Of a stretch of DNA of 64,000 nucleotides, positions 9,097-17,768 are shown piece by piece. Origin of the DNA: Bacillus sp. FJAT-28004 (GTDB lineage: Bacteria > Bacillota > Bacilli > Paenibacillales > Paenibacillaceae); NCBI RefSeq assembly GCF_001280845.1, contig NZ_LGHP01000001.1:3789330-3853329 (forward strand), given 5' to 3'. The stretch's first letter is position 1; every line of letters starts with the position of its first letter. Below the pieces are notes generated by a model. It saw nothing but the letters and a program-made list of their open reading frames with translations. It searched no databases and was not told the DNA's origin. A program made the translations under genes and the position numbers.

Positions 9097-9302
9097 TTCG
9101 ACATAGTTTTTGCTTTTATGATTACTATAATACCAACGTTTACCATAATAGTCAACCGGGAATATTCCCTTGACAGCTGAATGCATAAGTATTTGACTAG
9201 TTAGTACGGTCATATTACTCTTGTAATAGAATACAACAGCTTCGACAATTTGGAAACTAATTTACGACACTATTCGACATGATACTCAGTTTTTGTGTCG
9301 AA
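9097..9302. promoter_or_regulatory. Cluster of four Spo0A-type boxes
   Basis: The 7-mer TGTCGAA or its complement TTCGACA occurs four times in about 200 bases: 9097-9103, 9241-9247 and 9273-9279 (all TTCGACA) and 9296-9302 (TGTCGAA). The first lies about 20 bases downstream of the predicted abrB start point, where Spo0A-P represses abrB in B. subtilis. The other three lie just before the divergent HD gene, which suggests Spo0A may control that gene too. Confidence 0.7.
9127..9155 (-). promoter_or_regulatory. abrB sigma-A promoter
   Basis: On the minus strand TTGACT (9150-9155) and TATTAT (9127-9132) are separated by 17 bases. The predicted start point is near 9120, about 60 bases before the abrB ATG. 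Confidence 0.75.
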
Positions 9303-9328
9303 AATATGAACAAAGGAGATGAGAGACG

Positions 9329-10627
9329 ATGAAACAACTGCTGACCGAGGAGAAAGTTTTTAAGGATCCTGTGCATCATTATATATATGTACAAGACCAA
9401 ACCATTTGGGATTTGATAAATACGAAGGAATTTCAGCGGTTGCGACGGATACGTCAGCTGGGAACCTCCTATTTGACCTTCCATGGGGCTGAGCACAGCC
9501 GTTTTTCGCATTCACTTGGCGTGTATGAAATTACTCGAAAGATAATTTCTCAGTTTGAACGCAACGGCTATCCTGACTGGCCTGTCGAGGAGAAACTAGT
9601 CTCGCTTTGTGCAGCTCTATTGCATGATGTCGGTCATGGTCCGTTCTCGCACTCCTTGGAAGAAGTATTCGACACGGATCACGAAGAATGGACATGTAAA
9701 ATCATTCTGGGAGATACAGAAATCAATCGCGTGCTAAGTGGTGTATCGGAGCAGTTTCCTGCTCAGGTCGCTGCAGTCATACAAAAAAAATATCCAAAGC
9801 CTATTGTTGTTAGCTTGATTTCAAGTCAAATGGATGCTGACCGAATGGATTATTTGCTTCGAGATGCTTATTTTACAGGTGTTAACTACGGTACATTTGA
9901 TTTAGAGCGGATTTTGCGCGTATTGCGTCCTTATAAAGGGCAAATTGTAGTCAAAGAGAGCGGTATGCACGCAGTTGAACATTATTTGATGTCTCGTTAT
10001 CAAATGTATTGGCAAATTTACTTCCATCCTGTTACAAGAAGCTCTGAGATTATCCTACGTCAAATATTTCGTAGAGCACAGGAGATTTACGTGGGTGGCT
10101 ACTCGTTTGAGTGGATGCCTAAGCAGCTGAAGTGCTTGCTCCAAAACACAATGACGGTGCAGGATTATTTGAAGTTAGATGAAGCACTTGTTCAGACTGC
10201 TTTCGCAGAATGGGCAGAGGAGCATGATTCGATATTAAGCGACCTATGTGAACGGTTTCTGAACCGCCATTTATATAAGTACATTACGCTTGAGAACCCA
10301 GATGAAGGGTTGCTAAATGAGATTAGTGAATGTTTCTCTTCTATAGGAATGAATCCTGATTATCACATGGAAATTGATTTTCCATTTGACCTGCCGTATG
10401 ACGTTTATCGACCTGATAAAAAAGAAGGCGAAAAGAAAGAAAAAGCGCCGATTTTGTTGTTAGATGGTTTAGATGAAATTAGTGAAATATCCTCTAAATC
10501 CGACATTGTTCGTTCTATTACTGGCCTCCATCAAGGACAATATCACCTTTATTATCCAGAAGAGCCGCTTAAAGAAAATATTCACCGGTTACCTGATTCA
10601 ATGCGAAAGCTTTTCAAACTCGATTGA
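9329..10627 (+). CDS. ywfO: HD-domain phosphohydrolase, YwfO/dNTPase-like
   Basis: A 432-residue HD-superfamily protein, the same length as B. subtilis YwfO (a dNTP triphosphohydrolase). Metal-binding residues seen are the His of RFSHSLG (about 61) and the HD pair at 99-100 in LLHDVGHGPFSHSLE. A nearby DxxRMDYLLRD segment (about 167-178) is typical of SAMHD1/dGTPase relatives. A Lys/Glu-rich linker lies at about 355-375. The ATG has AAAGGAGATGAG upstream. B. subtilis has metS at this place; here the gene sits between abrB and tatD, with three Spo0A-type boxes upstream. Biochemical activity is inferred from family. Confidence 0.88.
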   Translation: MKQLLTEEKVFKDPVHHYIYVQDQTIWDLINTKEFQRLRRIRQLGTSYLTFHGAEHSRFSHSLGVYEITRKIISQFERNGYPDWPVEEKLVSLCAALLHDVGHGPFSHSLEEVFDTDHEEWTCKIILGDTEINRVLSGVSEQFPAQVAAVIQKKYPKPIVVSLISSQMDADRMDYLLRDAYFTGVNYGTFDLERILRVLRPYKGQIVVKESGMHAVEHYLMSRYQMYWQIYFHPVTRSSEIILRQIFRRAQEIYVGGYSFEWMPKQLKCLLQNTMTVQDYLKLDEALVQTAFAEWAEEHDSILSDLCERFLNRHLYKYITLENPDEGLLNEISECFSSIGMNPDYHMEIDFPFDLPYDVYRPDKKEGEKKEKAPILLLDGLDEISEISSKSDIVRSITGLHQGQYHLYYPEEPLKENIHRLPDSMRKLFKLD

Positions 10628-10644
10628 AGGAGCATGACATCAAC

Positions 10645-11418
10645 ATGACATTACTTTTTGATACACATACCCACTTAGACTCAGAAAAATTTGATGAGGA
10701 TCGCGACGAAGTCATTCAGCGTGCGAAGGATGCAGGCGTGCATATGCTTGTCAATATTGGCTTTAACCGTGAAACGATTCCAACAACGATGGCGCTTGCA
10801 GAGAATTATGATTTTATTTATGCGGCTGTAGGTTGGCATCCCGTTGACAGTATAGACATGCTACCGGAGGATTTAGAATGGATTGAACGTCTATGCTTGC
10901 ATGAGAAGGTTGTCGCTATCGGTGAAATCGGTCTTGATTATCATTGGGATACTTCACCAAAAGATGTGCAACAAAGGGTTTTTCGAGAGCAAATTCGTCT
11001 TGCGCGTAAAGTAGGCAAACCAATTGTCATTCATAATAGGGATGCTCATGAAGATATCATCCGTATTCTGCAAGAAGAGAATGCAGCAGAGGTTGGCGGT
11101 GTCATGCATTGCTTCTCCGGCAGCTGGGAAACGGCTAAACAATGTCTAGATATGAACTTCTACATATCGTTTGGAGGACCCGTCACTTTCAAAAATGCAA
11201 GGGTGCCAAAAGAGGTGCTTAAGCAGGTTCCAATCGACCGAATTTTGATCGAAACCGATGCTCCATATTTGACACCTCATCCGTTCAGAGGGAAGCGAAA
11301 TGAGTCCTCCTACGTCTCTCTGGTTGCAGAGACAGCAGCTGAAATATTAGGCAAAACGGTAGAAGAAATAGGCGTAATTACGACCGAAAATGGCAGAAGA
11401 TGTTTTGGTATTGTCTAA
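10645..11418 (+). CDS. tatD: TatD-family metal-dependent hydrolase (YabD)
   Basis: A 257-residue TIM-barrel amidohydrolase-like protein. Metal ligands are visible in FDTHTHLD (H8, H10), the Glu of GEIGLDY, VIHNRDA, MHCFSG and the Asp of IETDAPYLTP. TatD proteins are 3'-5' DNA exonucleases or D-aminoacyl-tRNA deacylases in studied cases. An open frame begins with a TTG at 10624 inside ywfO, but homologues start at MTLLFDTHTH (ATG 10645), downstream of AAGGAG. A terminator follows at 11472. Confidence 0.93.
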   Translation: MTLLFDTHTHLDSEKFDEDRDEVIQRAKDAGVHMLVNIGFNRETIPTTMALAENYDFIYAAVGWHPVDSIDMLPEDLEWIERLCLHEKVVAIGEIGLDYHWDTSPKDVQQRVFREQIRLARKVGKPIVIHNRDAHEDIIRILQEENAAEVGGVMHCFSGSWETAKQCLDMNFYISFGGPVTFKNARVPKEVLKQVPIDRILIETDAPYLTPHPFRGKRNESSYVSLVAETAAEILGKTVEEIGVITTENGRRCFGIV

Positions 11419-11471
11419 AAACGAGAGATATCAAGAGAAATAGAGACCTTTATCGCGTAAAAACTAATTTT

Positions 11472-11492
11472 TATAGCGATAATCGCTTATTT
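11472..11492 (+). terminator. Terminator after tatD
   Basis: The short stem AGCGAT paired with ATCGCT, followed by TATTTTTT. It is weak in length but well placed, 55 bases after the tatD stop. Confidence 0.6.
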
Positions 11493-11540
11493 TTTCCTGC
11501 TTTATCCTGCTTTTTCGCTTAAATCGTCTTTTATCGTATC

Positions 11541-11570
11541 TTTACAATTGACCTCGTATGAAGGTATGAT
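11541..11570 (+). promoter_or_regulatory. Promoter of the riboswitch-yabE transcript
   Basis: TTTACA (11541-11546) and TATGAT (11565-11570) are separated by 18 bases, about 40 bases before the aptamer. No other convincing sigma-A promoter lies between the tatD terminator and the riboswitch. Confidence 0.6.
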
Positions 11571-11610
11571 TCATCTCAGAGCAATAAAATTTTGTATTGG
11601 ATTTCCAGTT

Positions 11611-11772
11611 TACGCTTAATCTCCATTCGGAGAGCGGGGGAACCATGTACGGTTTTTGATACCGTATTTTGAATTCTTCAGGGGTGAATTTCGAAGCCAT
11701 TGCCATGAGCATTGTGTAACGAATAGGGCGACTCTCTTGCCCGAATCCGTCAGCTAACCTCGCAAGCGTTAT
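11611..11772 (+). ncRNA. Cyclic di-AMP riboswitch (ydaO/yuaA class) aptamer
   Basis: The segment has the conserved elements of the ydaO-yuaA riboswitch in order: CGCTTAATCTCCATTCGGAG, AGCGGGGGAACCA, GGGGTGAATTTC, then CCCGAATCCGTCAGCTAACC and the closing GCAAGCGT that pairs with ACGCTT at the 5' end. The class binds two c-di-AMP molecules and usually switches gene expression off. It lies in the 5' leader of yabE, a cell-wall gene; c-di-AMP control of cell-wall remodelling genes is a known association of this class. Confidence 0.95.
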
Positions 11773-11830
11773 AGAGAGTGATCAACCTCGTGCATCCATT
11801 TTTCAGTATCCCAGTGAATCATTTAACCGG

Positions 11831-11874
11831 GAAGCCACGAAACAGATCCTCTGTCGACGGCTTCTTTTTATTTT
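11831..11874 (+). terminator. Riboswitch expression-platform terminator
   Basis: GAAGCC (11831-11836) pairs with GGCTTC (11859-11864), with an inner ACAG/CTGT pairing, followed by TTTTTATTTT. It lies 60 bases after the aptamer and about 160 bases before yabE, so ligand binding probably ends transcription here. The alternative antiterminator pairing was not worked out. Confidence 0.8.
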
Positions 11875-12031
11875 CGAATAATCGGGAATTTGTCGACATA
11901 GGGATTAAAGATGGGGGTGGGAGGATCGATAGCAGTACTGGATTGCGTGCTTGCACGCCAATATACTATAGTCGCGTCAGTTGTATCATGCGTAACACTT
12001 GGCGGCGGGGCTATGAAGGAGGACCGATGAA

Positions 12032-13180
12032 GTGGGAATACTCCAGGTTAAGGACACCCATGGGAAACGATCATCCAGCATGTCTTTCGCATTGCGATGG
12101 AAGCGTGAAAACTTGCGTTTGATTCTTTTGAGTGCTACTATCTCAATCGCTATGACTTTCATGTTTTTGGTGTTGTTGTACGGAACGGCTGTCAAAAGCG
12201 TCTCCGTAGTAGTGAACGGACAAGAAACCATTGTGGAAACGAAGCAATGGGTCCTGCAACGCCTACTGGATGAACAAGCTATCGCAATTGGACCACATGA
12301 TGAGGTGTCCATACCGCTTAACGCGGCAATAAAGGACGGAGATCGTATAGAGGTAACTCATGCGATACCGGTAATTGTGAAAGCAGATGGCAAGACCTCT
12401 ACTGTATATACGACAGAGAGAACAGTGCAGGCAGCGATCGAGGAATTACATATTCCAGTTCGTGGTCAAGATAAAGTAATACCTCCGCTTCATACCGCTT
12501 TGGATTCGGAATTGACTGTAACGGTCGTTCGCGTTGATAAGAAGGTATCGGAGACAGAACGTGCAATGCCATTCTCTATCGTGAAGAAGAACGATCCAAC
12601 GCTGGAAGCGGGCAAGCAAAAGCTCGTTCAACCCGGCAAGGAAGGTCTTATCGTAGAGAGTATCGAGAAGCAGTACGAGGACGGAATTCTAATATCTAAG
12701 AAGATGGTCAACAAGGTTGTTGAGACAGCAGCGGTTAATCAGGTTGTCGCCATCGGAACGAAAAAGGAAGAGCCTAAAGTATCTGTTCTCTCAAACAAGA
12801 GCCCGAATAGTACTTCGCTTACGAAGAGCGGCGTAACGTTTAAGGCGAGAAAAGTACTTAAAAATGTCACATTGACTGCTTATTCCGCAGGCTTCTCTTC
12901 AACAGGCAAAGATGAAAATCATCCGCAGTATGGGATTACATCATCAGGTGCTCGTGTGAAAGAGGGACGGACTATAGCTGTTGATCCGAAGATTATTCCC
13001 ATCGGTTGGTGGGTCTATATTGAAGGAATCGGTTTCCGCCGTGCTGAGGATAAAGGTAGTGCGGTTAAAGGCAACAAAATCGACGTATACTTTGATAGTA
13101 CGAAGATTGCCAACAAGTTCGGCAGAAAAAAAGGCATCACCGTATATGTGCTGGGGCCGAATAAACCTACCTCAAGCTAA
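12032..13180 (+). CDS. yabE: YabE-like cell-wall protein: DUF348 repeats, G5 and 3D domains
   Basis: A 382-residue secreted or membrane-anchored protein. A hydrophobic anchor at about residues 30-52 is followed by two DUF348 repeats (about 55-100 and 110-155), a G5 domain (about 160-240, with EGLIVES and VVAIGTK), a Ser/Lys linker and a C-terminal 3D domain named for its three conserved Asp (TAYSAG..., VDPKIIPIG, AEDKGSAVKGNKIDVYF). The 3D domain is shared with lytic transglycosylase MltA and Rpf-like cell-wall hydrolases. The start is GTG at 12032 with GAAGGAGGA 9 nt upstream; an out-of-frame ATG at 12027 is spaced less well. It is controlled by the c-di-AMP riboswitch. Confidence 0.92.
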   Translation: MGILQVKDTHGKRSSSMSFALRWKRENLRLILLSATISIAMTFMFLVLLYGTAVKSVSVVVNGQETIVETKQWVLQRLLDEQAIAIGPHDEVSIPLNAAIKDGDRIEVTHAIPVIVKADGKTSTVYTTERTVQAAIEELHIPVRGQDKVIPPLHTALDSELTVTVVRVDKKVSETERAMPFSIVKKNDPTLEAGKQKLVQPGKEGLIVESIEKQYEDGILISKKMVNKVVETAAVNQVVAIGTKKEEPKVSVLSNKSPNSTSLTKSGVTFKARKVLKNVTLTAYSAGFSSTGKDENHPQYGITSSGARVKEGRTIAVDPKIIPIGWWVYIEGIGFRRAEDKGSAVKGNKIDVYFDSTKIANKFGRKKGITVYVLGPNKPTSS

Positions 13181-13232
13181 ATGATCGGGTTACCATCATC
13201 TTATCGCAATAATCAATTAAATATGCCATCAT

Positions 13233-13260
13233 AAGGAGAGGCACTGCCTCTTCTTTTTGC
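13233..13260 (+). terminator. Terminator after yabE
   Basis: AGAGGC pairs with GCCTCT (loop ACT or similar), followed by TCTTTTTG. It lies about 55 bases after the yabE stop. Confidence 0.65.
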
Positions 13261-13302
13261 ATGTTTGTGGGTCTAATACAGTTTATGTAGAAGGGAATGA
13301 TC

Positions 13303-13854
13303 TTGGTGATCAAAGAGATCATTGTCGTTGAAGGTAAAGACGATACCGTTGCAATAAAAAGGGCGGTAGATGCAGATACCATAGAGACGAATGGTTCCGC
13401 TATCGGTGAGGATGTACTGAAAAGAATAGCGCTGGCAAATGAGCGTCGCGGCGTCATTATTTTTACTGATCCTGACCATGCAGGTGAACGCATTCGCAAA
13501 ATTGTCGCACGCCACGCACCAGGGTGCAAGCATGCCTTTTTGCCACAGGAGAAGGCTTTGTACAAAGGAGATATCGGCATCGAAAATGCGAGTCCCGAAG
13601 CGATTCGCGCAGCACTCGCAGAGCTCCGTACAGAGTCGGCGGATGAAGCGGGAGAGATTAGCTGGGACGACTTAATGGATGCAGGACTGATTGTACATCC
13701 TGATGCGTCTAATCGCCGCTTAGTTATAGGCAAGCTGCTTGGAATTGGTTATGCGAATGGCAAGCAGTTCTATAAGCGCTGTACAAGCTTTCGAATATCC
13801 AAGGCAGAGTTTACGGAAGCTTTCCGTCAAATGGAAAAGGAACTGGAGGGATAG
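13303..13854 (+). CDS. rnmV: Ribonuclease M5
   Basis: A Toprim-domain endonuclease of about 183 residues that matures 5S rRNA from its precursor, with ribosomal protein L18 as cofactor. The Toprim signature is seen as VVEGKDD near the start and TDPDHAGERIRK in the middle. The C-terminal part (GKLLGIGYANGKQF) binds the substrate. The start is uncertain: ATG 13297, TTG 13303 and GTG 13306 are in frame; GAAGGG at 13290-13295 is spaced well only for the latter two, and homologues begin next to IKEIIVVEG. It sits directly before rsmA, as in B. subtilis. Confidence 0.93.
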   Translation: MVIKEIIVVEGKDDTVAIKRAVDADTIETNGSAIGEDVLKRIALANERRGVIIFTDPDHAGERIRKIVARHAPGCKHAFLPQEKALYKGDIGIENASPEAIRAALAELRTESADEAGEISWDDLMDAGLIVHPDASNRRLVIGKLLGIGYANGKQFYKRCTSFRISKAEFTEAFRQMEKELEG

Positions 13855-13858
13855 CTGA

Positions 13859-14782
<924 letters not shown>

Positions 14783-14852
14783 GCCATTTCATCATAAAAT
14801 ACTCACCATTCGCACGCTCTGCCCATAGGATAGACGAAGAGGTGATTTACCC

Positions 14853-15737
14853 ATGAAGCAAGGGGACCTGGTCGTCCGCAAATCGTATGGCGGTGACGTG
14901 CTATTCAAGGTTGAGGCTATTCGTACACATACTGCCGTTCTGAAAGGCACGGATTACCGATTGCTTGCGGATGCTCCGATTCCTGACCTGTCGGTCATAC
15001 GCGATCCAGAAACGACAAGTGCGGTGCAACAAGTTCGAATTAAAGTGAATGATTCATTAAGACGTATGCATTCTGAACGTGAACGCCAAGCGGTTGAGAA
15101 CGAGGAGCATATTCGGCATGCGCTGCAGCAGAGTCAACCATTTTTTGAGGTACCAGGAAAAGTACTTCACCTTGATGGTGATAGTAATTATTTGAAGAAG
15201 AGCATGCAGTTGTACAATACGATGCAAGTTCCATCACACGGTCTCCATGTGCATGAGTCTCAGATGGCTGATGTGCTGTACCGTCTGCTGCCACAAATTC
15301 AACCGGATATTGTCGTAATAACGGGTCATGACGGCGTATTGAAAAGCCGTGTGCCAATGGATCTTTATAGTTTAAGCAGCTATAAAAATTCACAACATTT
15401 CGTTAATGCCGTTCGTGTTGCCAGGGAATATGAGAGGAACCGTGACGGGTTGATCGTTATTGCAGGTGCTTGCCAATCCCATTTTGAAGCTTTGCTGCAA
15501 GTGGGCTCAAATTTTGCAAGCTCGCCAGGACGAATATTGATTCATGCGCTCGATCCTGTTTATATAGCGATTAAAGCAAGCTATACATCCATTAAAGACA
15601 CGATAAACTTAGCTGATGTCATTCATGGTACGATAAGCGGTATTGACGGTGTGGGCGGTATTGAGACAATGGGACGTTTCCGTGTTGGTTTGCCAAAACC
15701 TCAAATAACGGCATCCACTTCTGTTTTAAAGCAGTAA
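14853..15737 (+). CDS. yabG: Sporulation-specific protease YabG
   Basis: A 294-residue protein matching YabG, the cysteine-type protease made in the mother cell under sigma-K that processes several spore-coat proteins and helps cross-linking by Tgl. Recognisable blocks are MKQGDLVVRKSYGGD at the N-terminus, VVITGHDG and GACQSHFEA, the latter with the likely catalytic Cys-His pair. The ATG has AGAGGTGATT upstream. It follows rsmA as in B. subtilis. Confidence 0.93.
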   Translation: MKQGDLVVRKSYGGDVLFKVEAIRTHTAVLKGTDYRLLADAPIPDLSVIRDPETTSAVQQVRIKVNDSLRRMHSERERQAVENEEHIRHALQQSQPFFEVPGKVLHLDGDSNYLKKSMQLYNTMQVPSHGLHVHESQMADVLYRLLPQIQPDIVVITGHDGVLKSRVPMDLYSLSSYKNSQHFVNAVRVAREYERNRDGLIVIAGACQSHFEALLQVGSNFASSPGRILIHALDPVYIAIKASYTSIKDTINLADVIHGTISGIDGVGGIETMGRFRVGLPKPQITASTSVLKQ

Positions 15738-15921
15738 CGGGCAATAGTCAGAACTTAAAGAATAAATTGCGGCTGTTTTTAGTATGAAAATAGTACGGTA
15801 GAACCTGTCCATTTCGCCACTAATAAGCATTAAATGATACATTTTAATTGAATCAACTTCTTATTATGTATATTTTTTGAATGGTTATGTATGGTTTTTT
15901 AAAAAATGGGTGAAATCACCG

Positions 15922-15951
15922 TTGACAAGTAAATATACCGACTGATATAAT
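15922..15951 (+). promoter_or_regulatory. veg upstream sigma-A promoter (P1)
   Basis: TTGACA at 15922-15927 and TATAAT at 15946-15951 are both exact consensus, with an 18-base spacer. It lies upstream of a second, equally strong promoter. Confidence 0.85.
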
Positions 15952-15963
15952 ATTTTGCTTTGT

Positions 15964-15992
15964 TTGACAACCCACCTCCTTTTGGTTATAAT
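15964..15992 (+). promoter_or_regulatory. veg proximal sigma-A promoter (P2)
   Basis: TTGACA at 15964-15969 and TATAAT at 15987-15992, with a 17-base spacer, match the full consensus. Two perfect promoters in tandem predict very strong vegetative expression, as known for veg in B. subtilis. Confidence 0.9.
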
Positions 15993-16019
15993 GGACAAGG
16001 AAAGAGGTGGTAGTGGACA

Positions 16020-16295
16020 ATGGCAAAAAATGCGCTATTGGATATTAAACGCAGCTTGGAAGCTCATGTTGGCTCCAAAATCCGTCTTCGAGCGAACGGT
16101 GGACGACGAAAGACCATCGAACGAACCGGTACGTTGGAAGAAACCTACCCTTCTGTTTTCATTGTAAAACTGGATGAAGAGCAACATGCATTTAAGCGTG
16201 TCTCTTACAGTTATGCGGACATACTGACCGAGTCGGTGGAAGTGACCGTATGCAATGATGAAGGTCAAGTCCGTATCGCCCATTTGCAACAATAG
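16020..16295 (+). CDS. veg: Veg protein
   Basis: A 91-residue small basic protein nearly collinear with B. subtilis Veg, with [19 protein letters not shown] and the conserved C-terminal [11 protein letters not shown] region. In B. subtilis Veg is very abundant, promotes biofilm gene expression through SinR and affects germination. The ATG is preceded by AAGAGGTGG. It lies behind two consensus promoters and before a strong terminator, so it forms its own transcription unit. Confidence 0.95.
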   Translation: MAKNALLDIKRSLEAHVGSKIRLRANGGRRKTIERTGTLEETYPSVFIVKLDEEQHAFKRVSYSYADILTESVEVTVCNDEGQVRIAHLQQ

Positions 16296-16322
16296 AATAT
16301 ATATCGCCTAGTGAGGCATGTT

Positions 16323-16354
16323 AGCGCAGATAGCATCTGCGCTTTTTTTTTATT
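16323..16354 (+). terminator. Terminator after veg
   Basis: A 9-bp stem (AGCGCAGAT with ATCTGCGCT, loop AGC) is followed by a run of nine T. It is a strong Rho-independent terminator. Confidence 0.92.
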
Positions 16355-16507
16355 TTCACAAAGAGAGGTCCGTGTTCCTTTGCTAAGAAAAGGAGACCCT
16401 TGCCATCTTCGTATGTTTCCCTCTAATTTGAAGCATACTACCTGTGCAATAGTAACAGCCGTATATTTTGATTGGATTAACATAAATTCGAATATGGAGG
16501 TAATGGA

Positions 16508-16693
16508 ATGGGTCGCAGAAGACGCGGAGTAATGTCTGAAGAATTGAAATATGAACTGGCTAAGGATCTTGGTTTTTACGATACGGTACAGCAAGAAGGC
16601 TGGGGAAGCATACGTGCGAAGGACGCAGGAAATATGGTGAAACGCGCGATACAGATTGCTGAGCAAGCAGCTGCAAAAACAAATCAGCCTTAA
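16508..16693 (+). CDS. sspF: Alpha/beta-type small acid-soluble spore protein SspF
   Basis: A 61-residue protein matching B. subtilis SspF almost throughout ([26 protein letters not shown]). Such proteins coat and protect spore DNA and are made in the forespore. The DNA-binding segments and the conserved Gly of [12 protein letters not shown] are present. TGGAGG is 7 nt upstream of the ATG. It follows veg as in B. subtilis and has its own terminator. I did not find a convincing sigma-G promoter match. Confidence 0.95.
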   Translation: MGRRRRGVMSEELKYELAKDLGFYDTVQQEGWGSIRAKDAGNMVKRAIQIAEQAAAKTNQP

Positions 16694-16716
16694 GTGAAAG
16701 CTGGCATTTATACATG

Positions 16717-16774
16717 AAAAAGCTAAGTAAATGACAGTCGAAAAACATTCGATTGTCATCTCTTAGCTTTTATT
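16717..16774 (+). terminator. Terminator after sspF
   Basis: A long interrupted stem: AAAAGCTAAG pairs with CTTAGCTTTT, and ATGACAGTCGAA with TTCGATTGTCAT inside it. The outer arm ends in T residues. Confidence 0.8.
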
Positions 16775-16830
16775 GCGTTGGTTTGATATAATGATGCTTA
16801 AGCTTACGAACGAACGGGTGAACTTATCAG

Positions 16831-17685
16831 ATGAAAATTTATGAAAAAGCTCCTGCTAAAATTAATTTATTGCTCGATGTACTCCGCAAGCGTGATGACG
16901 GCTACCATGAAGTCGAAATGATTATGACGATGGTTGACCTTGCAGACCGACTTGAAATGGAAGAGCTTCCTAGAGATACGATCATTATTTCAAGCCAAGT
17001 TGGATACATACCGTTAGATGAGAAGAACCTAGCTTTCCAGGCGGCTAGGCTTATTAAAGACCGTTATGATGTTAGGCAAGGCGTTTATATTCATTTAGAC
17101 AAAAAGATACCCGTCGCTGCGGGACTCGCAGGCGGAAGCAGTGATGCTGCTGCTGCTCTGCGCGGGCTAAACCGCTTATGGAAGCTCCAGATCCCTGAGG
17201 ACGAGCTGTGCAGTCTAGGCGCGGAGCTTGGCTCTGACGTTCCGTTCTGTGTAACGGGTGGCACAGCGATCGCAAGAGGGCGTGGCGAGAAGCTTGAGCA
17301 TATCGCTAATCCTCCGCAATGCTGGGTCGTGCTTGCGAAGCCGCCAATCAATGTCTCGACGGCTGACGTATACGGCAGATTCCGCGCAAATGAGCTTAAA
17401 GAGCATCCATCCATCTCTAATATGGTTAGTGCGCTTGAGCGCGGCTCTTTTGCCGATATATGCGAAGGGCTTGGCAATGTACTCGAAAAAGTTACGTTGG
17501 ATGTACATCCAGAAGTTATGCAGTTGAAGGAAAGTATGATTCGTCTTGGCGCTGATGGCGTCCTTATGTCTGGTAGTGGACCTACTGTATTCGGCCTTGT
17601 GTCGAAGGAAGCCAAGCTTCCTCGTATTTATAATGGGCTCCGCGGTTTCTGCAAAGAGGTCTATGTGGTAAGAATGCTCACATAA
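16831..17685 (+). CDS. ispE: 4-diphosphocytidyl-2-C-methyl-D-erythritol kinase
   Basis: A 284-residue GHMP kinase of the MEP isoprenoid pathway, which phosphorylates CDP-methylerythritol. The N-terminal [20 protein letters not shown] block and the ATP-binding loop [17 protein letters not shown] (about 92-108) are both clear. The C-terminal GSGPTVFGL motif is also present. It lies between sspF and purR, as in B. subtilis. Confidence 0.97.
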   Translation: MKIYEKAPAKINLLLDVLRKRDDGYHEVEMIMTMVDLADRLEMEELPRDTIIISSQVGYIPLDEKNLAFQAARLIKDRYDVRQGVYIHLDKKIPVAAGLAGGSSDAAAALRGLNRLWKLQIPEDELCSLGAELGSDVPFCVTGGTAIARGRGEKLEHIANPPQCWVVLAKPPINVSTADVYGRFRANELKEHPSISNMVSALERGSFADICEGLGNVLEKVTLDVHPEVMQLKESMIRLGADGVLMSGSGPTVFGLVSKEAKLPRIYNGLRGFCKEVYVVRMLT

Positions 17686-17705
17686 GGCTGACGTTCTCCT
17701 TGATT

Positions 17706-17750
17706 AAATCCGTATAAAAATGTTATATTTACATTATAATATTCGGATTT
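17706..17750. promoter_or_regulatory. purR promoter region with inverted PurBox pair
   Basis: AAATCCG at 17706-17712 on the + strand and, on the minus strand, the 13-mer at 17738-17750 (AAATCCGAATATT) face each other. The second matches the PurBox consensus AWWWCCGAACWWT at 12 of 13 positions, the first at about 10. A TATAAT at 17735-17740 lies between. Autoregulation of purR by PurR through paired inverted PurBoxes is known in B. subtilis. Confidence 0.65.
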
Positions 17751-17768
17751 AGGTGGGGGGAGATGTGT

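Noticed and set aside
11778..12122. 114-codon frame over the riboswitch platform and the yabE start
   Set aside because: It crosses the terminator and overlaps yabE in another frame; the product is not protein-like. The ATG at 12027 within it has poorer spacing than the yabE GTG.
16441..16507. Sigma-G promoter before sspF (GTATA, then CATAAAT)
   Set aside because: The spacer is 15 bases against the usual 17-18 and the -10 lacks the final TA, so I did not call it.
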